A stretch of DNA of 64,000 nt from NCBI GenBank assembly GCA_964555935.1, contig CAZKUN010000016.1:4544-68543 (forward strand). Reading direction: 5' to 3'. A model generated the notes under the pieces. The model was not told the DNA's origin, did no database searches, and was given only the letters and a program-made list of their open reading frames with translations. Every line of letters begins with the position of its first letter. The first letter of the stretch is position 1. Shown in pieces: positions 1-8,874 of this stretch. This DNA comes from CAZKUN01 sp964555935 (lineage in GTDB: Bacteria > Armatimonadota > Zipacnadia > Zipacnadales > VGFC01). The position numbers and the translations under genes were made by a program.

Positions 1-1944
1 CTCGGCGTGTTTCTCCCCGCGTGCCCCGACCAGACCGACGAGAACTCCCTTGTCGCCGCCGACCCCATCGCGCTAGCCAAGGGCGAGCGGCTGACCATCC
101 GGACGCAGATCATCTCCCGCCCCAATGCACAGGTACTCGACGCGGTCGATGAATGGATCGCCATCAACGAGCCCGCGCCGGCCGGTAAGGTTGCAGCGCT
201 GCGTGAACAGACGCTCCGGATATCCGGTGACTTCTACCTCGAGGAATACGGGCGCAAGCAGCAGGACGCGGCGGGCGTGGCCGTGCAGTGTCTACACCTG
301 GCCCACCTTCTCGAGGACATACAGCTCCGAGAGATTGCCGAATCGGCTCCCGCGCCCGCAACCGGCGTTACCCACGCTCTGCACTTCGGCAATGTAATCG
401 ACGGCTTGTGGGCGGCCGGCGATGCCGGCGAGCAAGCGCTCCAAGCGAGGGATGATGACGGGCGCTGGACCTTCCGTCCCGACGCGCGGCGCTCCGAGCT
501 GGGTCCCGCCGGAGACACGAACGTCGGCATCATCGCGCCGCACGTGGTCAGCGTCCTGGCTGCGGCGCGGGCGACGGCGGACGAGGCGCTGCTCGCGGAG
601 GGCCTGAAGGGCATCGAGCAGATGCGCGAGTACCACGTGCCGCGTGGGGCGCAGGTGTGGGAGGTGCCACTGCACTGTCCCGATATTCTCGCATCGGGCC
701 GCGCGGTCGATGCGTTCACGCTGGCGTACCAGCTCACCGGCGATGAGACATACCTGGCCGACGCGCAATACTGGGCCCGCACGGCCCTCCCCTTCATCTA
801 CCACTGGCAGCACCCGCGCGAGGATCTCGCCCCCATGCGCGGCGGCAGCATCCCTGTCTTCGGCGCGTCGGGCTTCACGAATTCATGGTTCGGAAGGCTC
901 GTGCAGTGGAACGGTCTGGCCGTGGCGCGAAGTCTGCACGCGCTGGCGCTGGCCGGCGGCGGCGAGGAATGGTCGCGCGTGGCGGAGGACCTCGTCGTCA
1001 GCGGCCAGCGCCAGCAGATCACCGATACCGAAAACGCGGACTACGGGCGCTACCCGGACTACTGGAACATGCGAACAGGCATCCCCGGCTACTGGCTGTC
1101 GCCGGGGTTGCTGCTCACGACCGTCCTGGAGCGTAGCGGCTACGCGCCGTCCGGTGACTGGCTGGCGATCCGCGATGGCGCTGAGGTCATGACGATCGGC
1201 TCGCCGACGCAACTCGTTGACCCGGCGGTCAACGGAGAGGCCATCGGTCATGGCGCAAACGAGGTGGATGGCGTCTTCGACCTTACCTTCACCGCCGATT
1301 ACCCGCTCGGGTCGTCGTCCTACGTGGCGATCGTGGGTGTAGCCATGGCGACGGACGTGGAGATCGGCGGGAAGCCAGCCGAGAAGTCGGATGACCTCTC
1401 CGCCCTGGCCTCCGGGTGGCGGTACTCGGATGACATCGCGGCGGCGATATTGAAGCTCGACCACGCGGCAGGCGCTCGCGTTCCGGTTCGGATCTCAGGA
1501 CTCGAGGCCGCCAGCCCCGTCGTGATGCCGGATCGGCGCAGCTGGGACTTCCGCGAGGGTATCCGAGGATGGGGCACTGGGCCGCACGACGTCCGCGTCG
1601 AGCGACGTGACGGAATGCTGGTCGCGACCGCCACCGGTCCGGACCCGTACTTCGCCGGTCCGCTCGTAACCGTGCCGACCGACGAGGTGTCGCGCATCGT
1701 CATCCGCGCGCGAGTTTCGCAGGAGGGCGGGTTCAGCGTCTTCTGGGCACTTGGCGACCTCGGGTTCAGCCAGGACCGCCTGGCGGGCACGAACGCCATC
1801 CCCGCCGATGGCCAGTTCCACGACGCCGTCGTCGATCCGTCGAGCCATGCACAGTGGCGCGATACGATCCGCCGCGTACGGCTCGATCCGCCCGGCGACG
1901 CGGGAGCAATAACTGAAATCGAATCGATCCGTCTTGAGCCATAG
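1..1944 (+). CDS. Putative six-hairpin glycosidase-like protein, 5' end cut by the window
   Basis: The reading frame is open from the first base, so the gene almost certainly begins upstream; the first in-frame start inside the window is GTG at 7. About 645 residues are visible. Residues 60-390 are rich in helical W/Y/G repeats of the alpha/alpha-barrel kind found in GH127-like and unsaturated-glucuronyl hydrolase-like enzymes, for example the GRYPDYWNMRTG segment. The last 130 residues look like a carbohydrate-binding beta-sandwich: WDFREGIRGWG, then FSVFWA, DGQFHD and RRVRLDP, a pattern recurrent in planctomycete and lentisphaeral exported proteins. It is followed at 22 bp by another exported carbohydrate protein on the same strand, so they are probably cotranscribed. 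I could not place it in a numbered GH family and name no catalytic residue. Confidence 0.6.
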   Translation, partial: LGVFLPACPDQTDENSLVAADPIALAKGERLTIRTQIISRPNAQVLDAVDEWIAINEPAPAGKVAALREQTLRISGDFYLEEYGRKQQDAAGVAVQCLHLAHLLEDIQLREIAESAPAPATGVTHALHFGNVIDGLWAAGDAGEQALQARDDDGRWTFRPDARRSELGPAGDTNVGIIAPHVVSVLAAARATADEALLAEGLKGIEQMREYHVPRGAQVWEVPLHCPDILASGRAVDAFTLAYQLTGDETYLADAQYWARTALPFIYHWQHPREDLAPMRGGSIPVFGASGFTNSWFGRLVQWNGLAVARSLHALALAGGGEEWSRVAEDLVVSGQRQQITDTENADYGRYPDYWNMRTGIPGYWLSPGLLLTTVLERSGYAPSGDWLAIRDGAEVMTIGSPTQLVDPAVNGEAIGHGANEVDGVFDLTFTADYPLGSSSYVAIVGVAMATDVEIGGKPAEKSDDLSALASGWRYSDDIAAAILKLDHAAGARVPVRISGLEAASPVVMPDRRSWDFREGIRGWGTGPHDVRVERRDGMLVATATGPDPYFAGPLVTVPTDEVSRIVIRARVSQEGGFSVFWALGDLGFSQDRLAGTNAIPADGQFHDAVVDPSSHAQWRDTIRRVRLDPPGDAGAITEIESIRLEP

Positions 1945-1965
1945 AGCAAAGGGAGACGAACCCAC

Positions 1966-4900
1966 ATGACCCGCCTACTATCCATCGCATCCGCAATCAT
2001 CGCGCTGCCCGCCGCTGCCCAAGGGCCCGCCGACGTCGCGACCGTGACGGTCGCGCCGCCGAAATACGAAACGGTCGACACCGGCCGTCGGATGTCCCAG
2101 GATGTCTCGCTGGCCAACACGCTGGCGAGTTACACGCTCCGCTACGACATCATCGAACTCGCCGACGATCCCGGCAAAGTGGGCTCGGTCAAATGGGCAT
2201 TCACGAACGGCTACGCGCCGCTCGGGATCGCCGCGCCGTCGATGGCCAATTGGTACAACCAAGGCTTCCTCATGTGGACCTTCGACGGGAAAGAGATCCA
2301 CGACTACCCGGCGACGCTACGCGTGATCCATGAATCCGGGCCCGACGCGATGGTCGAGTACGTCTGGGACACCCCGGATGTGACCGCGACGGCGCGTTTC
2401 GCCCTCACCGCCGGTAGCGACAAACTACTGCTGTTCGGCAGCTACGAGCCGAAGGTCCCAATCGACGAATCCAAGCTGCGCCTGATGTGCTACCCAAGCA
2501 CCTTCACGAAGCCATGGGTCCGGCGGACCGTGACGTCCGAGGTGATCATGACCGAGGGCTCGCGAGCCCTTGACCTCGAGACTGAGCGATGGGTCGTGTT
2601 CGAGGACGTGGCTGAGGGTCGACCAGGCGCGGGCTCGGCGGGCCTGCTGCTCGGGGACGCGACAGCCTACAGCGAAGCAACGGTCGGAGCGGGCGGGTAT
2701 GCCAACTACGCCAATCTCACGCTGGCGCCGGACCGACAGAGCTTCGCCGTCGGCCTGTACGAGTTCCCGGACATGCCCGATCCGGCCGTGACTCGAGACT
2801 ATTTCTCGCGCATGGGCGACGAGGAATCCGACGCCATCGCTCAACTCGCATCCGCGGATCTCGATCAGCCCCTGGCGCCGATCCCATTCGATGCCGCCCG
2901 GCTTGCCCTGATACTCAGACGCGACGCCGCGAAGTTCGAGCGCCCGGCTGAGATCTGGCGACCCGATGCTGAGGCCCTCGACTTCCCATGGGCCGCGAAG
3001 CTGCCGGATGGACCCGTCAGAGTTGCATTGCTCTGCGGACGCTGGACGGCGTTTGAGACCATGGAACTCGGGCGACGGCTCGAGATGGATGTCGAGCACC
3101 TGTACTTCGACACCAAGGCATCGCTGTCGGAGCCGGGCAACTGGCCCTACCGGAATCAGACCGGCATCGGCGCCTTGGGTCTCGGCGTTGCGGAGCGCCA
3201 TGGGGTGCAGATCTGCACGGCCGACGATCGCGAAGTCATGATGGTCGCGGGTCTGAACAGCAATGCCATCCCAAAGCGACTCCGCGAGATCATCGTCGAC
3301 CAGGTCCAGGCGGGCAAGGGCCTGATCCTCACGGGCGAAACGACCCACCTCAGGGCGTGGCCGGAGGAGCTATTTGCTGACCGCGACGACAGCCTGGTCG
3401 ACGCGATCAGCGTGTCAATGCCATGGGACGAGATACCCGGGTTGCGGCCCGGCGAGAGGGGCCGCGTCACCGAGGGGCCTCCGTTTGAGGGCTACCGATT
3501 CGGCGAGGGACGCGTGATCGTCTTTCGGTCCAAGCTGGGCCACTATTCCTCGCTGGTCCCACTCAGCGACGCCGTCTACGGCCTCGATGCGGCCATGGAT
3601 CGCGTGCTCGCCATGCACGCGAAGGCGGTCCTCGCCGCGACCGATCGAGACCTGCCCGTCGACGTAAGCGCGTCGATCCAAGGTGGCACTCCGACCGCCG
3701 GCGAGCCAATCGACCTGGCCGTCACCGCGAACGCGCCCGAGGGCGCGACAGTGTCGATTCGCGTTCAGGACGGCTTCGGGCGACTACTGGCGACGCGGAC
3801 CGCGACGCCAAACGAGGATATCGCGCTGGCGGGGATGGCCTCGGGATCCGAGCACTTCGTCGACATCCTCGTTCGCGGCGAGGGCGGAGAGTGCCTCGGC
3901 TTCGCGGCGATCTCCACCACCGCAGCGGAGGCCGCGACGATCGGTGATGTAGCCCTGTCGCCCGGCGTCCGATCGCACCCGGCCGCGCCGACAGTCGTCG
4001 ACCTCGTGGATGGCGGCGCGCTGACGTGTGACGTGACCTTTGGCGGATTGGCTGGCCTCGACGAGGTGACGATGGGCTGCGTCGTCACCGATTGCTTCGG
4101 ACGGACACTGGCCGCGACGGAGACGCCAGTCACGGGCGCTCGGGCAGTGCTTGAGCTACCAATCGCGCGTCCCGTCACCGTTGCCCACCACGTTGACGTC
4201 ACGCTGGTGGCAGACGGCAAGCCCCTCGCCTTCCACCGCGAGCCGTTCACCGTTCCCGTCCCCTATCCCCTTGACGATTTCACGCTGCTCATGTGGACAT
4301 ACGCGGGCGGCGAGCCGTCGGTGCGGCGCACGGACCGGATGTGCTACGAGCTGGGCGCGGAGATGTCTGACCTCTGCCACGTGGGTGGCTACGCCGACGA
4401 GGCCGCCGCGCGCGAGTATGCGGTCAGCGCGCAATCGGGGATGCGCATGATCCCCTACGTGACTCGTCTCTCGGGCGCCGGCAGCGACGGCGTGCGAAGC
4501 CCGTGTCTGCACGACGAGGACTACCGTAGCCGCGCCATTGCGTCGATCGCCAACACCTCAACCCAGGCCGCGCCTTACGCGCCGGTTGCTTACACGCTGG
4601 GCGACGAGAACTACCTTACCCGCAACTCCGGCCCCGGCGTTTGCAGCTCGCCAGAAACGATGGCCGCGTTCCGCGACTGGCTTGAGGCGAAGTACGTCGA
4701 TGTCGCGGACCTCAACGCCGCGTGGGCGACCGACCTCGGCGGATTTGCCGACGTCGCGGAGCCAATGACGTTGGTGTCGGCGACCGAGCAGACCGAGAGC
4801 TTCGCCCCGTGGTTCGACCACCGGCTGTTCATGGACACGGCGTTCGCCGAGACGCACGATCTCTTCGCCGATGCCATCCGCGGCGTCGACCCCGGCGCCA

Positions 4901-6501
4901 AGGTTGGCTGGGATGGCCTGCTGAGCTACCACTGGCAGGCGGGGTACGACTTCTATCAGCTCTCCCGCAACATGGAACTCAACCAGGTCTACACGAGCAT
5001 CTGGCCGCAGGATGAATTCGTGCGCTCGTTCGCGCAAGAGGGCGCGCTCACCGGGCAGTGGGGCAACTCCGTCGCAGACAACGAAGACGGCTTCGCCGCG
5101 ATGGCCTGGCACAATGCGTTCAACGGGCACAACTCGGCCTGGTGGTGGACATCCTGGGGCTGCGACTACATCCCGTTCAACCCGGATCACTCGATATCCG
5201 AGTTCGGTCGATGGCACTTCGATGCCGCCAACGAGGTCACTGCCGGTCCCGGCAAACTCCTCGTCAACGCGAAGCGCGACAACTCAGGCATCGCGGTGCT
5301 CTACAACCAGGCCGGTGTGTTCGCCGCGAAACTGGCCGAGAAGGTCGCGCCTGGCTCGGCGTTCGCCGGCGACGCCACGTGGCTGGATAACCACAAGGGT
5401 CTCTTGCGCGCGCTCCAGGATCTGGGATACCAGTTCGAATACGTCGCGGCGGCGGAGATCGACGAGCAAGGGGCGCAAGCCCTCGAGGGATTCCAAGCGC
5501 TGTTCCTGCCCTTGGCGACATGCATCTCAGACGAGCAAGTCACGGCCATCAAGGCGTTTGCCAACGCAGGCGGAGCGGTCATCGCGGACGGTCGGCCGGG
5601 CATCCTCACGGGGAGCGGGGTACCCCGGCAGGATCGTCCACTGGACGATCTCTTCGGGGTAGAGTCGCCTTCGGGGATGGAGGCGTTTGCCATCAGTTCC
5701 GCGCCGCTTCCGGAGGGTGCCGCCCTCCCCATGGGCCCCGCGCTGGAGCCGGGCATCGAGGTAACAACGGGGGCCGCTAGTATGGAGTTCGGCAATCAAC
5801 AGCATGTCATTGCACACGACTCGGCGCTGCTCCTCAACAGTCCATTCCGTCAGTACAACAGCCTCCGCGTCGAGGAGGAGGCCGACGCCTTCCTGCAAGT
5901 GATCGCCCAGCCGCTGGCGGCGCGAGGGATGCGTCCGTACTGCACGCTCGGGGTAGCCAACGGCCCCGCTCAGTGCGTCGAGCAGGCCATGTTCGTTAGC
6001 GGCGACATCCGCTACCTTTGCCTCGAGCAGGACATCCTTCTGCGCGGCATCGAGCCGCAGACGGCCACGCTCACGCTCCCAGAACCGAGCATCGTCTACG
6101 ACATGCGAGATCGGAAGCAGGTCGGAGATGGTCCTGTTCAGTCGTGGGAGGTCGAGATCTCGCGCGGGCGGCCGCTCATGTTCGCGCTGATGCCGTATGA
6201 GGTGACCGGCCTGAGCGCGCGGGTAGCTTCGGAGGCTACATTGGGCGACGAGCTGTCGGTTAACGTCCGCGTCGAGGCGGAGGATGCCACGGCGCAGTAC
6301 CATGTGGTGAGGATGGATGTCTACGCGCCGGGATCGGACTCGCCGCACAGGCAATACTCGCAGAACCTTGGCTGTGAAGCGGGCGTGGGACGCGCGACGA
6401 TCCCCTTCGCCCTGAATGACACCGAGGGCGAGTGGCGAATCGTCTGCACTGATTCAGCAACCGGGGTGAGCGCCGAGAAGCAGGTGGAGCTGGCCCCGTA
6501 G
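1966..6501 (+). CDS. Large secreted GH42-like (beta-galactosidase superfamily) multidomain protein
   Basis: 1511 residues with a typical Sec signal peptide (about residues 1-19, ending LPAAAQG). An AGGGAGA ribosome site lies upstream of the ATG. The N-terminal two thirds are beta-rich domains. Around residues 780-1070 there is a TIM-barrel segment like GH42 beta-galactosidases: YTLGDEN carries the likely acid/base Glu near residue 881, followed by the W-KY-LN-AW pattern usual after that site in GH42. Residues about 1175-1215 (ALFLPLA, then AGGAVIADG) match the GH42 trimerisation domain, which has a glutamine-amidotransferase-like fold. The protein is roughly twice the usual GH42 length because of its N-terminal extension. 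It probably acts outside the cytoplasm on a galactose-containing glycan; the substrate is inferred. It converges on the next gene with only 3 bp between the stops. Confidence 0.65.
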   Translation: MTRLLSIASAIIALPAAAQGPADVATVTVAPPKYETVDTGRRMSQDVSLANTLASYTLRYDIIELADDPGKVGSVKWAFTNGYAPLGIAAPSMANWYNQGFLMWTFDGKEIHDYPATLRVIHESGPDAMVEYVWDTPDVTATARFALTAGSDKLLLFGSYEPKVPIDESKLRLMCYPSTFTKPWVRRTVTSEVIMTEGSRALDLETERWVVFEDVAEGRPGAGSAGLLLGDATAYSEATVGAGGYANYANLTLAPDRQSFAVGLYEFPDMPDPAVTRDYFSRMGDEESDAIAQLASADLDQPLAPIPFDAARLALILRRDAAKFERPAEIWRPDAEALDFPWAAKLPDGPVRVALLCGRWTAFETMELGRRLEMDVEHLYFDTKASLSEPGNWPYRNQTGIGALGLGVAERHGVQICTADDREVMMVAGLNSNAIPKRLREIIVDQVQAGKGLILTGETTHLRAWPEELFADRDDSLVDAISVSMPWDEIPGLRPGERGRVTEGPPFEGYRFGEGRVIVFRSKLGHYSSLVPLSDAVYGLDAAMDRVLAMHAKAVLAATDRDLPVDVSASIQGGTPTAGEPIDLAVTANAPEGATVSIRVQDGFGRLLATRTATPNEDIALAGMASGSEHFVDILVRGEGGECLGFAAISTTAAEAATIGDVALSPGVRSHPAAPTVVDLVDGGALTCDVTFGGLAGLDEVTMGCVVTDCFGRTLAATETPVTGARAVLELPIARPVTVAHHVDVTLVADGKPLAFHREPFTVPVPYPLDDFTLLMWTYAGGEPSVRRTDRMCYELGAEMSDLCHVGGYADEAAAREYAVSAQSGMRMIPYVTRLSGAGSDGVRSPCLHDEDYRSRAIASIANTSTQAAPYAPVAYTLGDENYLTRNSGPGVCSSPETMAAFRDWLEAKYVDVADLNAAWATDLGGFADVAEPMTLVSATEQTESFAPWFDHRLFMDTAFAETHDLFADAIRGVDPGAKVGWDGLLSYHWQAGYDFYQLSRNMELNQVYTSIWPQDEFVRSFAQEGALTGQWGNSVADNEDGFAAMAWHNAFNGHNSAWWWTSWGCDYIPFNPDHSISEFGRWHFDAANEVTAGPGKLLVNAKRDNSGIAVLYNQAGVFAAKLAEKVAPGSAFAGDATWLDNHKGLLRALQDLGYQFEYVAAAEIDEQGAQALEGFQALFLPLATCISDEQVTAIKAFANAGGAVIADGRPGILTGSGVPRQDRPLDDLFGVESPSGMEAFAISSAPLPEGAALPMGPALEPGIEVTTGAASMEFGNQQHVIAHDSALLLNSPFRQYNSLRVEEEADAFLQVIAQPLAARGMRPYCTLGVANGPAQCVEQAMFVSGDIRYLCLEQDILLRGIEPQTATLTLPEPSIVYDMRDRKQVGDGPVQSWEVEISRGRPLMFALMPYEVTGLSARVASEATLGDELSVNVRVEAEDATAQYHVVRMDVYAPGSDSPHRQYSQNLGCEAGVGRATIPFALNDTEGEWRIVCTDSATGVSAEKQVELAP

Positions 6502-6504
6502 CAA

Positions 6505-8856
6505 TCAGTCGACCTTGATGATCTCGAGGTCATCGATGTAGGCGTCAACGATCCCAGCGTTGTAGCTGTGGATCCAGACACGGCCGATTGCCGTGTCTTC
6601 GCTTGGGGTGAAGCCGAAGGCGAAGCTCTTCCATTCTTGATCGCCGCCTTCAAGGGTGCCGACGCTGGGGGTGTTGCCCTTGCTATCCTTCTCGGAGACC
6701 TCAACGCCGAGGGCATCGTAGTAGCGCACGTACATGCCGACGCCCTCGCCCGACACAGGGAAGGCCTTGCCGCGCAACTCGTACTTCGCGCCCGGCTCAA
6801 GCGGGAACTTGGCGGAGAAGATGTTCGATCCCATGCCCTTCTCGCTGTCGACGATTCGCAACGAGTTACTGCCCGTGGCGGCCTGTTCGGCTGAGATCTT
6901 GCCCATCTGATCTCGCTGCATGTCCCAACAGTAGCCACCCTCTTCGAAGCCACCGTTGCGGAGCACCGAACCATCCTCGTCCGGCAATTCGACCGGCGTG
7001 ATCGTGAGCTTGATGGTGGCCTCGGTGACCGGCTCATTGAGTTCGATCCCGATGCGAATCGGATCGCCGTAGCTATCCTCCGTGATCTCCTCGGCAGTGA
7101 CCGCGTGCGGCACGGTCGCTTCGATCTTCACCCGCACCGCCTCGTCGAAATCGTAGACGACCAACTCGCCGTCGCCGGCATCCTCCCAGTCGCCGAGAGT
7201 CACGATCGCCGTCGCGAAGGTCTGCGGATTGGCGAACGCAACGTCATCCGTCACCGTCAGCGATCCATCGCCCTCGCGGGAGTAGACGAACGTCCGGTCG
7301 AGCTTCGTCAGATCCGGCACGTCGTACGCGGACGCAATGTCGAGCATCAGCGTGTCCGCGGCGTCGGTGAAGTCGGCCTGGACGACCTGCGCGCGGGCAT
7401 CCTTGCCCGTCTTCTGAAGCTCTCCCGCGACGACAGGCACGGGGTGCCCCCAGGAGTTAAGCACGTTGCTCTCGTAGCGCTTGGAGCTGAATGTCCTCGC
7501 CGTGTAGGTCTCTGATCCGGGGTCCAGCAGGACGGGCCGATCTCCCACCACTATAACGAATGAACCCACATCATTGTGGTTGTGATGCTCCGCGTTGTGG
7601 CCGCCTTTCAGCGCCACGCCCATCCGCGCCGCGCCGCCCTCGCCAGGGCGCGCGATGAGGATGCCCATCTCCTCGAACCAATCGCGCGGTTGCTGACCAC
7701 CCTCGCCCGGCGGAGGCGGGTCGACGGCGGAGGCCGAGTTCTCGAAGGCGTAGATCCCCGTCTCGTAGAGAGAGCCGGCGATGCTCATGTCAAGATCGGT
7801 GTACTGCTCGAGCCCGAGCCCGTAGATGCGGTTCACAAACTGCATGATGCGACTCGATGGGCGAGTCGTGACGCCACAGTCGGCGAACGCGGGGCAGACT
7901 CCGCTGACGATCCCAATTCGCGCGCCATACGTCGCCGGCGCCTCGACGTTGTCTCCGGCGAAGAGGTCGACTCCGGCGCCGGTGGCCTGGCGGACCGTCT
8001 CGGCCAGCAGCACGTAGTAGCCAAAGCCGTAATTCCAGTAGCCCGTGCCCTCGGTGCAGTAGCCGTCGGAGGTGAAGCCACGCAGGAAGTTCTTGCTGAA
8101 GTGCTCTGCCGCCGCGATGAAGTAGGCCCGGTCGTCCGTCGGCTCAATGGTCGCCAGCGCGGCTCCCGTCACCCCACCGAGGCAGACGGAGTTCCAGTTG
8201 TTCGTCGTCGCCATCCACCAGTTTCGGCCGCGCTCGCCCGCCGCCATCGCGCGGAACGGATCGAGCACGCGCTCAGTGACGTTGGCGCGGATCAACTCGC
8301 GCGTCTCGTCGCTGAGCCTATCGCCCAGCGCGTGCCGGGCCGTGGCCAGATTCCACGCCATCGATGCCGAGGCGAGATCGATGTCAGTGATCTTGCCCTC
8401 GAAGTTCGCGAGACTCCGGTCATGGGCCGGCATCACCCACGTCTTCTCCTCGCATAGCGCCGCGACGATCTCCTCGAAGGCCTCGATAAAGCGCCCCTGG
8501 TTGTCGAAGCACTCCGCCTGCACCAGCGTCGTGATCCGGCCGCGGCGCTGTCCCGCGACACGCTGCCAGCGCGTCCGGTTGCCGGTCTTGCTGAAGTCGA
8601 GGTACAGGTCATCGGGTTGCTCGGGGATCGGCTGGGCGAGCAGGTCACCAGCCCTGGACACGATCGACGCCACGTCTGTGCGAGCCGCCAACGCATCCCA
8701 CGCCTCGCGGTCGTCGGCCGTTGGGCCGAGGCCCACCGGCGCGGCCGGCAGCATGGCGGCGATTTCCGTCACCCGTTCAGGGCGGATCTCATCCTGAGCC
8801 ATCGCAATTCCCCCCGTCATGATGCACAACACCACGGCTATCAGGCGCCAGTTCAT
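6505..8856 (-). CDS. Secreted heparinase II/III-family polysaccharide lyase with C-terminal carbohydrate-binding domain
   Basis: 783 residues; a signal peptide ends at about residue 20 (GGIAMAQ). The AAGGAG site 8 bases before the ATG supports the start. Residues about 50-380 form the alpha/alpha toroid of alginate-lyase/heparinase enzymes. Residues about 415-620 carry the heparinase II/III beta-sandwich, with HNAEHHNHNDVGSF and VLLDPG; the His/Asn/Asp cluster is the family's metal and active-site region. A C-terminal domain from about residue 640 begins NGGFEEGGYCWD, a start typical of CBM4/9/22-like binding modules. Such enzymes cut uronic-acid-containing polysaccharides by beta-elimination. 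The next minus-strand gene upstream (start 11403) is a second heparinase-like protein, 18 bp away, so the two are likely cotranscribed and complementary. The exact polymer cannot be told from sequence. Confidence 0.8.
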   Translation of the reverse strand: MNWRLIAVVLCIMTGGIAMAQDEIRPERVTEIAAMLPAAPVGLGPTADDREAWDALAARTDVASIVSRAGDLLAQPIPEQPDDLYLDFSKTGNRTRWQRVAGQRRGRITTLVQAECFDNQGRFIEAFEEIVAALCEEKTWVMPAHDRSLANFEGKITDIDLASASMAWNLATARHALGDRLSDETRELIRANVTERVLDPFRAMAAGERGRNWWMATTNNWNSVCLGGVTGAALATIEPTDDRAYFIAAAEHFSKNFLRGFTSDGYCTEGTGYWNYGFGYYVLLAETVRQATGAGVDLFAGDNVEAPATYGARIGIVSGVCPAFADCGVTTRPSSRIMQFVNRIYGLGLEQYTDLDMSIAGSLYETGIYAFENSASAVDPPPPGEGGQQPRDWFEEMGILIARPGEGGAARMGVALKGGHNAEHHNHNDVGSFVIVVGDRPVLLDPGSETYTARTFSSKRYESNVLNSWGHPVPVVAGELQKTGKDARAQVVQADFTDAADTLMLDIASAYDVPDLTKLDRTFVYSREGDGSLTVTDDVAFANPQTFATAIVTLGDWEDAGDGELVVYDFDEAVRVKIEATVPHAVTAEEITEDSYGDPIRIGIELNEPVTEATIKLTITPVELPDEDGSVLRNGGFEEGGYCWDMQRDQMGKISAEQAATGSNSLRIVDSEKGMGSNIFSAKFPLEPGAKYELRGKAFPVSGEGVGMYVRYYDALGVEVSEKDSKGNTPSVGTLEGGDQEWKSFAFGFTPSEDTAIGRVWIHSYNAGIVDAYIDDLEIIKVD

Positions 8857-8874
8857 CGTCAGTCTCCTTGATGG